64,000 nucleotides of DNA from Eledone cirrhosa (GCA_964016885.1 OZ024741.1:413015812-413079811); one strand, 5' to 3'; positions 27,246 to 43,570 are shown, numbered from the stretch's first letter. Notes: generated by a model not told the origin, from the sequence alone. Numbers and translations: made by a program.

Positions 27246-30200
27246 CACTGTCCTCCCTTACCATGACACCACCACCATTACCTATACAACACTGTCCTCC
27301 CTTACCATCACACCACCACCATTACCTATACAACACTGTCCTCCCTTACCATCACACCACCACCACCACCATTACCTATACAACACTGTCCTCCTTACCA
27401 TCACACCACCACCATTACCTATACAACACTGTCTTCCCTTACCATCACACCATCACCGTTACCTATACAACACTGTCCCGCCTTACCATCACACCACCAC
27501 CACCACCATTACCTATACAACACTGTCCTCCCTTACCATCACACAACCACCACCACCATTACCTATACAACACTGTCCCCCTTACCATCACACCACCACC
27601 ACCATTACCTGTACAACACTTCCCCCTTACCATCGCGCCACCACCACCATTACCTATACAACACTGTCCCCCGCCATACCATCACACCACCACTACCAAC
27701 ATTACCCATAAAACACTGTCCTCCCTTACCATCACACCACCACCACCACCCCCATTACCTATACAACACTGTACCCCTTACCATCACACCACCACCACCA
27801 CCAACATTACCTATACAACACTGTCCCCCCTACCATCACACCACCACCACCATTACCTATACAACACTGTCCCCCGCCATACCATCACACCACCACCAAC
27901 ACCATTACCTATACAACACTGTCCCCCGTTACCATCACACCACCACCACCACCACCACCTCCACCTATACAACACTGTCCCCCCTTACCATCACACCACC
28001 ACCACCACCTATACAACACTGTCCCCCCTTACTATCACACCACCATCACCACCATTACCTATACAACACTGTCCCTCCTTACCATCACACCACCACCACC
28101 ATTACCTTTACAACACTGTCCTCCCTTACCATCACACCACCACCACCACCATTACCTATACAACACTGTCCTACCATACCATAACACCACCACCACCACC
28201 ATTACCTATACAACACTGTCCCCCCTTACCATCACACCACCACCACCATTACCTTTACAACACTGTCCTCCCTTACCATCACACCACCACCGTTACTTAT
28301 ACAACACTGTCACCCCTTACCATCACACCACCACCCCCACCATTACCTATACAACACTGTCCCCCCTTACTATCACACCACCACCACCTATACAACACTG
28401 TCCCCCTTTACCATCACAACACCACCACCTATACAACACTGTCCCCCTTTACCATCACACCACCACCACCACCATTACCTATGCAACACTGTCCCCCCTT
28501 ACCATCACACCACCACCAGAACCATTACCTATACAACACTGTCCCCCCTTACCATCACACCACCACCACCATTACCTATACAACACTGTCCTCCCATACC
28601 ATCACACCACCCCCACCACCATTACCTATACAACACTGTCCCCCGTTACCATCACACCACCACCACCATTACCTATACAACACTATCCCCTCTTGCCATC
28701 ACACCACCACCACCATTACCTATACAACACTGTCCCCCGTTACCATCACACTACAACCATTACCTATACAACAATGTCACCCATTACCATCACACCACCA
28801 CCTATACAGCACTGTCCCCCCTTACCATCACACCACCACCACCACCTATACAACACTGTCCTCCCTTACCATCACACCACCACCAACACCATTACCTATA
28901 CAACACTGTCCTCCCTTACCATTACACCACCACCATTACCTATACAACACTGTCCCCCATTACTATCACACCACCACCACCACCATTACCTATACAACAC
29001 TGTCCCCCCTTAACATCTCACCACCACTACCAACATTACCTATACAACACTGTCCCCCCTTACCATCACACCAGCACCACCACCATTACCTATACAACAC
29101 TGTCCCCCCTTACTATCACACCACCACCACCATTACCTATACAACACTGTTGCCCCATACCATCACACCACCACCATTACCTATACAACACTGTCCTCCC
29201 TTACCATTACACCACCACCACCATTACCTATACAACACTGTCCTCCCTTACCATCACACCACCATCACCACCATTACCTATACAACACTGTCCTCACTTA
29301 CCATCACACCACCACCACCACCATTACCTATACAACACTGTCCCCACATATCATCACACCACCACCACCAACATTACCTATACAACACTGTCCTCCCTTA
29401 CCATCACACCACCACCATTACCTATACAACACTGTCCTCCCTTACCATCACACCACCACCATTACCTATACAACACTGTCCTCCCTTACCATCACACCAC
29501 CACCACCACCACCATTACCTATACAACACTGTCCCCCTTTACCATCACACCACCACCATTACCTATACAACACTCCCCCCTTACCATCACACGACCACCA
29601 TAACCTATACAACACTGTCCTCCCTTACCATCACACCACCACCACCAGCATTACCTATACAACACTGTCCTCCTTACCATCACACCACCACCATTACCTA
29701 TACAACACTGTCTTCCCTTACCATCACACCATCACCGTTACCTATACAACACTGTCCCGCCTTACCATCACACTACCACCACCACCATTACCTATACAAC
29801 ACTGTCCTCCCTTACCATCACACAACCACCACCACCATTACCTATACAACACTGTCCCCCTTACCATCACACCACCACCACCATTACCTGTACAACACTT
29901 CCCCCTTACCATCACGCCACCACCACCATTACCTATACAACACTGTCCCCCGCCATACCATCACACCACCACTACCAACATTACCTATAAAACACTGTTC
30001 TCCCTTACCATCACACCACCACCACCACCCCCATTACCTATACAACACTGTCCCCCCTTACCATCACACCACCATTACCTATACAACACTGTCCCTCCTT
30101 ACCATCACACCACCACCACCACCATTACATATACAACACTGTCCCCCCTACCATCACACCACCACCACCATTACCTATACAACACTGTCCCCCGCCATAC

Positions 30201-33200
30201 CATCACACCACCACCAACACCATTACCTATACAACACTGTCCCCCGTTACCATCACACCACCACCACCACCACCACCTCCACCTATACAACACTGTCCTC
30301 CCTTACCATCACACCACCACCACCACCTATACAACACTGTCCCCCCTTACTATCACACCACCATCACCACCTTTACCTATACAACACTGTACCCCTTTAC
30401 CATCACACCACCACCATTACCTATACAACACTGTCCCTCCTTACCATCACACCACCACCACCACCATTACCTATACAACACTGTCCCTCCTTACCATCAC
30501 ACAACCACCACCATTACCTATACAACACTGTCCCCCATTACCATCACACCACTACCACCACCTATACAGCACTGTCCCCCCTTACCATCACACCACCACC
30601 ACCACCTATACAACACCGTCCCCCCTTATCATCACACCACCACCACCACCACCATTACCTATACAACACTGTCGTCCCTTACCATCACACCACCATTACC
30701 TATACAACACTGTGCTCCCTTACCATCACACCACCACCACCATTACCTATACAACACTGTTGCCCCCATACCATCACACCACCATTACCTATACAACACT
30801 GTCCTCCCTTACCATCACACCACCACCACCACCATTACCTATACAACACTGTCCCCCCTTAACATCTCACCACCACCACCACCATTACCTATACAACACT
30901 GTCCCCCCTTATCATCACACCACCACCATAACCTATACAACACTGTCCTCCCTTACCATCACACCACCATCACCACCATTACCTATACAACACTGTCCTC
31001 CCTTACCATCACTCCACCACCACCACCATTACCTATACAACACTGTCCCACCCCTTATCATCACACCACCACCACCACCATTACCTATACAACACTGTCA
31101 CCCCTTTACCATCACACCACTACCACCACCACCATTACCTATACAACACTGTCCCCCCTTACCATCACACCACCACCACCATTACCTATACAACACTGTT
31201 GCCCCATACCATCACACCACCACCATTACCTATACAATACTGTCCTCCCTTACCATCACACCACCATCACCACCATTACCTATACAACACTGTCCTCCCT
31301 TACCATCACTCCACCACCACCACCATTACCTATACAACACTGTCCGCCCTTACCATCACACCACCACCATTACCTATACAACACTGTCCTCCCTTACCAT
31401 CACACCACCACCACCACCACCATTACCTATACAACACTGTCCCCCTTTACCATCACACTACCACCACCACCACCTCCACCTATACAACACTGTCCCCCCT
31501 TACCATCACACCACCACTACCACCACCACCACCTATACAACACTGTCCCCCTTACCATCACGCCACCACCACCACCACCATTACCTATACAACACTGTCC
31601 TCCCTTACCATCACACCACTACCACCACCACCACCTATACAACACTGTCCCCCTTACCATCACACCACCACCACCACCACCATTACCTATACAACACTGT
31701 CCCCACTTACCATCACACCACCACCACCACCATTACCTATACAACACTGTCCCCCCTTACCATCACACCACCACCACCATTACGTATACAACACTGTCCT
31801 CCCATACCATCACACCACCATTACCGATACAACACTGTCCCCCGTTACGATCTCACCACCACCACCACCTATACAACACAGTCCCCCCACCATCACACCA
31901 CCACCACCACCACCTATACAACACTGTCACCCCTTACCATCACACCACCACCACCACCATTACCTATACAACACTGTCCCCCCTTACCATCACACCACCA
32001 TCACCACCATTACCTATACAACACTGTCCTCCCTTACCATCACACCACCACCACCATTACCTATACAACACTGTCCCCCCCTTACCATCACACCACCACC
32101 ACCACCATTACCTATACAACACTGTCCTCCCTTACCATCACACCACCACCATTACCTATACAACACTTCACCCCTTACCACCACAACACCACCACCATTA
32201 CCTATACAACACTGTCCCCCGTTACCATCACACCACCACCACCACCATTACCTATACAACACTGTCCTCCCTTACCATCACACCACCACCACCACCATTA
32301 CCTATACAACACTGTCCTCCCTTACCATCACACCACCATTACCTATACAACACTGTTGCCCCCATACCATCACACCACCATTACCTATACAACACTGTCC
32401 TCCCTTACCATCACACCACCACCACCACCATTACCTATACAACACTGTCCCCCCTTAACATCTCACCACCACTACCAACATTACCTATACAACACTGTCC
32501 CCCCCCTTATCATCACACCACCACCACCACCACCATTACCTATACAACACTGTCCCCCCTTACCATCACACCACCACCACCACCATTACCTATACAACAC
32601 TGTACCCCTAACCATCACACCACAACCACCATTACCTATACAACACTGTTGCCCCATACCATCACACCACCATCACCACCATTACCTATACAACACTGTC
32701 CTCCCTTACCATCACTCCACCACCACCACCATTACCTATACAACACTGTCCGCCCTTACCATCACACCACCACCATTACCTATACAACACTGTCCTCCCT
32801 TACCATCACACCACCACCACCATTACCTATACAACACTGTCCCCCTTTACCATCACACTACCACCACCACCACCTCCACCTATACAACACTGTCCCCCCT
32901 TACCATCACACCACCACTACCACCACCACCACCTATACAACACTGTCCCCCTTACCATCACACCACCACCACCACCATTACCTATACAACACTGTCCTCC
33001 CTTACCATCACACCACAACCACCACCTTTACCTATACAACACTGTCCCCACTTACCATCACACCACCACCACCACCATTACCTATACAACACTGTCCCTC
33101 CTTACCATCACACCACCATTACGTATACGACACTGTCCTCCCATACCATCACACCACCACCACCATTACCTATACAACACAGTCCCCCCTTACCATCACA

Positions 33201-35708
33201 CCACCACCACCACCACCACCTATACAACACTGTCACCCCTTACCATCACACCACCACCACCACCATTACCTATACAACACTGTCCCCCTTACCATCACAC
33301 CACCACCACCACTATTACCTATACAACACTGTCCCTCCTTCCCATCACACCACCACCAACACCATTACCTATACAACACTGTCCCTCCTTACCATCACAC
33401 CACCACTATTACCTATACAACACTGTCCTCCCATACCATAACACCACCACCACCACCATTACCTATACAACACTGTCCCCCCTTACCATCACACCACCAC
33501 CACCATTACCTATACAACACTGTCCCCCGTTACCATCACACCACTACCACCACCTATACAGCACTGTCCCCCCTTACCATCAAACAACCACCACCACCTA
33601 TACAACACTGTCCCCCCTTATCATCACACCACCACCACCACCATTACCTATACAACACTGTCCTCCCTTACCATCACACCACCACCACCACCATTACCTA
33701 TACAACACTGTCCTCCCTTACCATCACACCACCACCACCATTACCTATACAACACTGTTGCCCCCATACCATCACACCACCATTACCTATACAACACTGT
33801 CCTCCCTTACCATCACACCACCACGACCACCATTACCTATACAACACTGTCCCCCCTTAACATCTCACCACCACCACCACCTATACAACACTGTCACCCC
33901 TTACCATCACACCACCACCACCATTACCTATACAACACTGTCCCCCCTTACCATCACACCACCACCACCACCATTACATATACAACACTGTCCTCCCTTA
34001 CCATCACACCACCACAACCACCACCATTACCTATACAACACTGTACCCCTTTACCATCACACCACCACCATTACCTATACAACACTGTCCCCCCTTACCA
34101 TCACACGACCACCACCACCATTACCTATACTACATTGTCCTACCTTACCATCACACCACCACCATAACCTATACAACACTGTCCTCCCTTACCATCACAC
34201 CACCATTACCTATACAACACTGTCCTCCCTTACCATCACACCACCACCATTACCTATACAACACTGTCTTCCCTTACCATCACACCATCACCGTTACCTA
34301 TACAGCACTGTCCCGCCTTACCATCACACAACCACCACCACCATTACCTATACAACACTGTCCCCCTTACCATCACACCACCACCACCATTACCTGTACA
34401 ACACTTCCCCCTTACCATCACGCCACCACCACCATTACCTATACAACACTGTCCCCCGCCATACCATCACACCACCACTACCAACATTACCTATAAAACA
34501 CTGTCCTCCCTTACCATCACACCACCACCACCACCGCCATTACCTATACAACACTGTCCCCCCTTACCATCACACCACCACCACCACCACCATTACCTAT
34601 ACAACACTGTCCCCCGCCATACCATCACACCACCACCAACACCATTACCTATACAACACTGTCCCCCGTTACCATCACAACACCACCACCACCACCACCT
34701 CCACCTATACAACACTGTCCCCCCTTACCATCACACCACCACCACCTTTACCTATACAACACTGTACCCCCTTACCATCACACCACCACCATTACCTATA
34801 CAACACTGTCCCTCCTTACCATCACACCACCACCACCACCATTACCTATACAACACTGTCCCTCCTTACCATCACACAACCACCACCATTACCTATACAA
34901 CACTGTTGCCCCTTACCATCACACCACCACCACCACCATTACCTATACAATACTGTCCTCCCTTACCATCACACCACCATCACCACCATTACCTATACAA
35001 CACTGTCCCCCCTTACCATCACACCACCACTACCACCATTACCTATATAACACTGTCCCCCCTTATCATCACACCACAACCACCAACATTACCTATACAA
35101 CACTGTCCCCCGTTACCATCACACCACCACCACCACCTATACAGCACTCTCCCCCCTTACCATCACACCACCACCACCACCACCACCACCTATACAACAC
35201 TGTCCCCCCTTACCATCACACCACCATTACCTATACAACACTGTCCTCCCTTACCATCACACCACCATTACCTATACAACACTGTCCTCCCTTACCATCA
35301 CACCACCACCACCACCATTACCTATACAACACTGTCCCCCCTTACCATCACACCACTACCACCACCATTACCTATACAACACTGTCCCCCCTTACCATCA
35401 CACCACTACCACCACCATTACCTATACAACACTGTCCCCCCTTACCATCAAACCACCACCACCATTAACTATACAACACTGTTGCCTCCATGCCATCACA
35501 CCACCACCACCACCATTACCTATACAACACTGTTGCCCCCATACCATCACACCACCACCACCACCATTACCTATACAACACTGTCCTCCCCTACCACACA
35601 CCACCACCATTACCTATACAACACTGTCCCCCCTTACCATCACACCACCACCACCACCTATACAACACTGTCCTCCCTTACCACACACCACCAACACCAC
35701 CAGCACCA

Positions 35709-36616
35709 TCTATATATATAAAACTGTGGTTGTCTGTCTGTCTATCGATTTTTGGCACACATCTCCTCTTAGAATCTCTGACGGAATTGCACCGAAATTG
35801 CTATACTTGTACATTGAGCCCTAGCGAAGACATCGGAAAAAATATTTCAAATTGACCCGCCCTATGTGACGAAATCGAATATAATGTACGATTTTTGAGC
35901 GTAAGTTATCAGTTATTTCCCTTTGTTCTGTTTACATTGAGCGTCTTACGTAAAAAATTACGCTGGCTTTCTCAGCGTTTAAAATGACATTAACACAATA
36001 CAGGAACAGTTGTCGAGCCAGCAAAATATTGACCTGCAAAATTCATCAGTTCGAACACTAAGCTTCCGTTTTGCTTCATTTCCATTTAAAAGCATTTTAA
36101 AACAATATTTTTACTTGAAAACAAGTCTATTTAAAGACTACGTAAAACAAGCAAATATTTCGTCGTTAGGCGTGCAGACAGACAGTCGTGCAGACAGACA
36201 GTCGTGCAGAGAGGTGATATAGGCGTGCAGACAGACAGTCGTGCAGAGAGGTGATATAGGCGTGCAGACAGACAGTCGTGCAGAGAGGTGATATAGGCGT
36301 GCAGACAGACATAACTGATAATTTGGTTACGCTAATGTTTTTCTCTGCGTTGCAGTGTTTACATTTTCGATCTTTGTTAATAAATAACCAGTGCAGTTTC
36401 TATCCCCAGCATCCTCTTTTGTTATAACATTCGGGTTATCGTTATGTTTTCTTAACTTCATAAGGCATATTGTTGGTTGAGGGAATATTAATCAAAAACA
36501 CCACATGCAAGTCTGCACAGTAGACACTACAGTTTTTAAGCCAAGAAAGAAACTTAACATTGTAACTTTAACAGAGCTACTGAGCGACCCCGAGCAACGC
36601 CGGGCTTTACTGCTAG
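35709..36616 (+). mobile_element. Non-autonomous Helitron, copy 3 (908 bp)
   Basis: Identical by eye to copy 2 over its 908 bp, with the same ends, hairpin and 37-bp repeat. The left flank matches copy 1 at a constant offset of 29,975 bp over at least 5,447-5,733, and the right flank matches at the same offset for about 1 kb. It therefore belongs to a duplicated segment of at least 2.2 kb shared with copy 1. Confidence 0.9.
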
Positions 36617-39600
36617 TTACCTATACAACACTGTCCCCCCTTACCATCACACCACCACCACCACCTATACAACACTGTCTCCCATACCACCACACCACCA
36701 CCACCACCATTACCTATACAACACTGTCTTCCCTTACCATCACACCACCATCACCACCATTACCTATACAACACAGTCCTCCCTTACCATCACACCACCA
36801 CCACCACCATTACCTGTACAACACTGTCCCCCCTTACAATCACACCACCACTACCACCATTACCTATACAACACTGTCCTCCCTTACCATCACACCATCA
36901 CCACCACCATTATCTGTACAACACTGTCCCCCCTTACCATCACACCACCACTACCACCATTACCTATACAACACTGTCCTCCCTTACCATCACACCACCA
37001 CTACCCCATTACCTATACAACACTGTCCTCCCTTACCATCACACCACCACTACCAACATTGCCTATACAACACTGTCCTCCCTTACCATCACACCACCAC
37101 TACCAACATTACCTATACAACACTGTCCTCCCTTACCACACACCACCACCATTACCTATACAACACTGTCCCCCCCTTACAATCACACCACCGTTACCTA
37201 TACAACACAGTCCTCCCTTACCATCACACCATCACCACCACCATTACCTGTACAACACTGTCATCCCTTACCATCACACCACCACTACCACCATTACCTA
37301 TACAACACTGTCCTCCCTTACCATCACACCACCACTACCAACATTACCTATACAACACTGTCCTCCCTTACCATCACACCACCACTACCAACATTACCTA
37401 TACAACACTGTCCTCCCTTACCATCACACCACCACTACCAACATTACCTATACAACACTGTCCCCCCTTACCATCACACCACCACCACTGTTACCTATAC
37501 AACACTGTCCTCTCTTACCATGACTCCACCACCACCGTTACCTATACAACACTGTCCTCCCTTACCATCACACCACCACTACCAACATTACCTATACAAC
37601 ACTGTCCCCCCTTATCATCACACCACCACCACCACCATTACCTATATAACACTGTCCGCCCTTACCATCACACCACCACCATTACCTATACAACACTGTC
37701 CTCCCTTACCATCACACCACCACCACCACCACCATTACCTATACAACACTGTCCCCCTTTACCATCACACTACCACCACCACCAATTCCACCTATACAAC
37801 ACTGTCCCCCCTTACCATCACACCACCACCACCACCTATACAACACTGTCCCCCTTACCATCACACCACAACCACCACCATTACCTATACAACACTGTCC
37901 CCCCTTACCATCACACCACCACTACCAACATTACCTATATAACACTGTCCCCCCTTACCATCACACCACCACCACCACCACCATTACCTATACAACACTG
38001 TCCCCACTTACCATCACACCACCACCACCACCATTACCTATACAACACTGTCCCCCCTTACCATCACATCACCACCACCATTACGTATACAACACTGTCC
38101 TCCCATACCATCACACCACCACCACCATTACCGATACAACACTGTCCCCCCTTACCATCACATCACCACCACCATTACGTATACAACACTGTCCCCCGTT
38201 ACCATCACACCACCACCACCATTACCGATACAACACTGTCCCCCGTTACGATCACACCACCACCACCACCTATACAACACAGTCCCCCCTTACCATCACA
38301 CCACCACCACCACCACCTATACAACACTGTCACCCCTTACCATCACACCACCACCACCACCATTACCTATACAACACTGTCCCCCCTTACCATCACACCA
38401 ACACCACCACCATTACCTATACAACACTGTCCTCCCTTACCATCACACCGCCACCCCCACCATTACCTATACAACACAGTCCCCCCTTACCATCACACCG
38501 CCACCACCACCACCTATACAACACTGTCCCCCTTTACCATCACACCACCACCACCACCATTACCTATACAACACTGTCTGCCTTTACCATCACACCACCA
38601 CCATTACCTATACAACACTGTCCCCCCTTATCATCACACCACCACCACCACCATTACCTATACAACACTGTCCGCCCTTACCATCACACCACCACCATTA
38701 CCTATACAACACTGTCCTCCCTTACCATCACACCACCACCACCACCACCACCACCACCACCACCACCACCACCACCACCACCATTACCTATACAACACTG
38801 TCCCCCTTTACCATCACACTACCACCACCACCACCTCCACCTATACAACACTGTTGCCCCTTACCATCACACCACCACTACCACCACCACCACCTATACA
38901 ACACTGTCCCCCTTACCATCACACCACCACCATTACCTATACAAAACTGTCCTCCCTTACCATCACACCACAACCACCACCATTACCTATACAACACTGT
39001 CCCCCCTTACCATCACACCACCACTACCAACATTACCTATATAACACTGTCCCCCCTTACCATCACACCACCACCACCACCACCATTACCTATACAACAC
39101 TGTCCCCACTTACCATCACACCACCACCACCACCATTACCTATACAACACTGTCCCCCCTTACCATCACACCACCACCACCATTACGTATACAACACTGT
39201 CCTCCCATACCATCACACCAACACCACCATTACCTATACAACACTGTCCCCCCTTACCATCACACCACCACCACCACCTATACAACACTGTCCCCCCTTA
39301 CCATCACGCCACCACCACCATTACCTATACAACACTGTCCTCCCATACCATCACACCAACACCACCATTACCTATACAACACAGTCCCCCCTTACCATCA
39401 CACCACCACCTATACAACACTGTCCCCCCTTACCATCACACCACCACCACCATTACCTATACAACACTGTCCTCCCATACCATCACACCAACACCACCAT
39501 TACCTATACAACACAGTCCCCCCTTACCATCACACCACCACCACCACCACCACCTATACAACACTGTCACTCCTTACCATCACACCACCACCACCACCAT

Positions 39601-40968
39601 TACCTATACAACACTGTCCTCCCTTACCATCACACCACCACCACCACCATTACCTATACAACACTGTCCTCCCTTACCATCACACCACCACCACCATTAC
39701 CTATACAACACTGTTGCCCCCATACCATCACACCACCATTACCTATACAACACTGTCCTCCCTTACCATCACACCACCACCACCACCATTACCTATACAA
39801 CACTGTCCACCCCCTTATCATCACACCACCACCACCACCACCATTACCTATACAACACTGTCCCCCCCTTACCATCACACCACCACCATTACCTATACAA
39901 CACTGTCCCCCCTTACCATCACACCACAACCACCATTACCTATACAACACTGTTGCCCCATACCATCACACCACCACCACCACCATTACCTATACAATAC
40001 TGTCCTCCCTTACCATCACACCACCATCACCACCATTACCTATACAACACTGTCCTCCCTTACCATCACTCCACCACCACCACCATTACCTATACAACAC
40101 TGTCCCCCCTTATCATCACACCACCACCACCACCACCACCATTACCTATACAACACTGTCCGCCCTTACCATCACACCACCACCATTACCTATACAACAC
40201 TGTCCTCCCTTACCATCACACCACCACCAACTATTACCTATACAACACTGTCCCCCTTTACCATCACACTACCACCACCACCACCTCCACCTATACAACA
40301 CTGTCCCCCCTTACCATCACACCACCACTACCACCACCACCACCTATACAACACTCCCCCTTACCATCACACCACCACCACCACCATTACCTATACAACA
40401 CTGTCCCCCCTTACCATCACACCACCACTACCAACATTACCTATATAACACTTTCCCCCTTACCATCACACCACCACCACCACCACCACCACCTATACAA
40501 CACTGTCCCCCCCTTACTATCACACCACCATCACCACCTTTACCTATACAACACTGTACCCCCTTACCATCACACCACCACCATTACCTATACAACACTG
40601 TCCCTCCTTACCATCACACCACCACCACCACCATTACCTATACAACACTGTCCCTCCTTACCATCACACCACCACCAACATTACCTATACAACACTGTCC
40701 CCCCCTTACCATCACACCACTACCACCACCTATACAGCACTGTCCCCCCTTACCATTAAACAACCACCACCACCTATACAACACTGTCCCCCCTTATCAT
40801 CACACCACCACCACCACCATTACCTATACAACACTGTCCTCCCTTACCATCACACCACCACCACCACCATTACCTATACAACACTGTCCCCCCTTACCAT
40901 CACACCACCACCACCACCTATACAACACTGTCCTCCCTTACCACACACCACCAACACCACCAGCACCA
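36617..40968 (+). repeat. 50-bp minisatellite array, block 4
   Basis: Same unit family. With Helitron copy 3 it forms a 5,260-bp block that is repeated from 40969 onward. It holds an expanded CAC run at 38731-38783, units with ACCGATACAAC and ACGTATACAAC cores, and units with a truncated CCTATATAACACTG core. The last ~100 bp before copy 4 matches the left flank of the other Helitron copies. An open frame runs without stop from inside copy 3 through the whole block into copy 4, which reflects stop-free composition and not a gene. Confidence 0.97.
38731..38783 (+). repeat. Expanded CAC trinucleotide run (53 bp)
   Basis: An uninterrupted CAC/CCA run of about 17 triplets, against 3-8 in normal units. 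The paralogous run in the next block, at 44041-44090, is 50 bp, one triplet shorter. This is slippage inside a minisatellite unit, after or during duplication of the block. Confidence 0.9.
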
Positions 40969-41876
40969 TCTATATATATAAAACTGTGGTTGTCTGTCTG
41001 TCTATCAATTTTTGGCACACATCTCCTCTTAGAATCTCTGACGGAATTGCACCGAAATTGCTATACTTGTACATTGAGCCCTAGCGAAGACATCGGAAAA
41101 AATATTTCAAATTGACCCGCCCTATGTGACGAAATCGAATATAATGTACGATTTTTGAGCGTAAGTTATCAGTTATTTCCCTTTGTTCTGTTTACATTGA
41201 GCGTCTTACGTAAAAAATTACGCTGGCTTTCTCAGCGTTTAAAATGACATTAACACAATACAGGAACAGTTGTCGAGCCAGCAAAATATTGACCTGCAAA
41301 ATTCATCAGTTCGAACACTAAGCTTCCGTTTTGCTTCATTTCCATTTAAAAGCATTTTAAAACAATATTTTTACTTGAAAACAAGTCTATTTAAAGACTA
41401 CGTAAAACAAGCAAATATTTCGTCGTTAGGCGTGCAGACAGACAGTCGTGCAGACAGACAGTCGTGCAGAGAGGTGATATAGGCGTGCAGACAGACAGTC
41501 GTGCAGAGAGGTGATATAGGCGTGCAGACAGACAGTCGTGCAGAGAGGTGATATAGGCGTGCAGACAGACATAACTGATAATTTGGTTACGCTAATGTTT
41601 TTCTCTGCGTTGCAGTGTTTACATTTTCGATCTTTGTTAATAAATAACCAGTGCAGTTTCTATCCCCAGCATCCTCTTTTGTTATAACATTCGGGTTATC
41701 GTTATGTTTTCTTAACTTCATAAGGCATATTGTTGGTTGAGGGAATATTAATCAAAAACACCACATGCAAGTCTGCACAGTAGACACTACAGTTTTTAAG
41801 CCAAGAAAGAAACTTAACATTGTAACTTTAACAGAGCTACTGAGCGACCCCGAGCAACGCCGGGCTTTACTGCTAG
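40969..41876 (+). mobile_element. Non-autonomous Helitron, copy 4 (908 bp)
   Basis: Same ends and length as the others, with one private substitution by eye at 41007 (A for G, changing ATCGAT to ATCAAT). It starts 5,260 bp after copy 3, and the right flank is collinear with that of copy 3 for about 1 kb before unit-sized indels begin. Confidence 0.9.
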
Positions 41877-43339
41877 TTACCTATACAACACTGTCCCCCC
41901 TTACCATCACACCACCACCACCACCTATACAACACTGTCTCCCATACCACCACACCACCACCACCACCATTACCTATACAACACTGTCTTCCCTTACCAT
42001 CACACCACCATCACCACCATTACCTATACAACACAGTCCTCCCTTACCATCACACCACCACCACCACCATTACCTGTACAACACTGTCCCCCCTTACAAT
42101 CACACCACCACTACCACCATTACCTATACAACACTGTCCTCCCTTACCATCACACCATCACCACCACCATTATCTGTACAACACTGTCCCCCCTTACCAT
42201 CACACCACCACTACCACCATTACCTATACAACACTGTCCTCCCTTACCATCACACCACCACTACCCCATTACCTATACAACACTGTCCTCCCTTACCATC
42301 ACACCACCACTACCAACATTGCCTATACAACACTGTCCTCCCTTACCATCACACCACCACTACCAACATTACCTATACAACACTGTCCTCCCTTACCACA
42401 CACCACCACCATTACCTATACAACACTGTCCCCCCCTTACAATCACACCACCGTTACCTATACAACACAGTCCTCCCTTACCATCACACCATCACCACCA
42501 CCATTACCTGTACAACACTGTCATCCCTTACCATCACACCACCACTACCACCATTACCTATACAACACTGTCCTCCCTTACCATCACACCACCACTACCA
42601 ACATTACCTATACAACACTGTCCTCCCTTACCATCACACCACCACTACCAACATTACCTATACAACACTGTCCTCCCTTACCATCACACCACCACTACCA
42701 ACATTACCTATACAACACTGTCCCCCCTTACCATCACACCACCACCACTGTTACCTATACAACACTGTCCTCTCTTACCATGACTCCACCACCACCGTTA
42801 CCTATACAACACTGTCCTCCCTTACCATCACACCACCACTACCAACATTACCTATACAACACTGTCCCCCCTTATCATCACACCACCACCACCACCATTA
42901 CCTATATAACACTGTCCGCCCTTACCATCACACCACCACCACCACCACCATTACCTATACAACACTGTCCCCCTTTACCATCACACTACCACCACCACCA
43001 ATTCCACCTATACAACACTGTCCCCCCTTACCATCACACCACCACCACCACCTATACAACACTGTCCCCCTTACCATCACACCACAACCACCACCATTAC
43101 CTATACAACACTGTCCCCCCTTACCATCACACCACCACTACCAACATTACCTATATAACACTGTCCCCCCTTACCATCACACCACCACCACCACCACCAT
43201 TACCTATACAACACTGTCCCCACTTACCATCACACCACCACCACCACCATTACCTATACAACACTGTCCCCCCTTACCATCACATCACCACCACCATTAC
43301 GTATACAACACTGTCCTCCCATACCATCACACCACCACC

Positions 43340-43570
43340 ACCATTACCGATACAACACTGTCCCCCGTTACCATCACACCACCACCACCATTACCGATAC
43401 AACACTGTCCCCCGTTACCATCACACCACCACCACCATTACCGATACAACACTGTCCCCCCTTACCATCACACCACCACCACCATTACCGATACAACACT
43501 GTCCCCCGTTACCATCACACCACCACCACCATTACCGATACAACACTGTCCCCCGTTACGATCACACCAC
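43340..43570 (+). repeat. Local run of five ACCGATACAAC-core units
   Basis: CGATAC cores occur at about 43348, 43395, 43442, 43489 and 43536, a 47-bp spacing. The paralogous place in the previous block (38130-38250) has only two such units, separated by an ACGTATAC unit. The block here is two units longer, so one variant has expanded locally since the 5.26-kb duplication. Confidence 0.85.

Larger units (their letters stand above)
10875..35708 (+). repeat. 50-bp minisatellite array, block 3 (24.8 kb)
   Basis: The longest uninterrupted block. It begins like the other post-Helitron flanks but with one extra unit near 10981-11031. It contains a large tandem duplication (about 12720-17330 copied at about 17629-22130), 99-bp dimers at 24205-24600, a ~197-bp duplication near 26855-27245, and related segments near 27260-28060, 29400-30350 and 34180-34900 that share a CACACCATCACCGTTACC unit and a shortened CAACACTTCCCCCTTACC unit. 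The last few hundred bases match the left flank of Helitron copies 1 and 2. No gene or foreign insert is visible. Confidence 0.97.

Noticed and set aside
5734..41876. Four independent Helitron insertions at a preferred site
   Set aside because: Both flanks are shared between copies beyond the generic unit, including rare variants such as CCACACACCACCAACACC before the left end, so duplication of one insertion is simpler.
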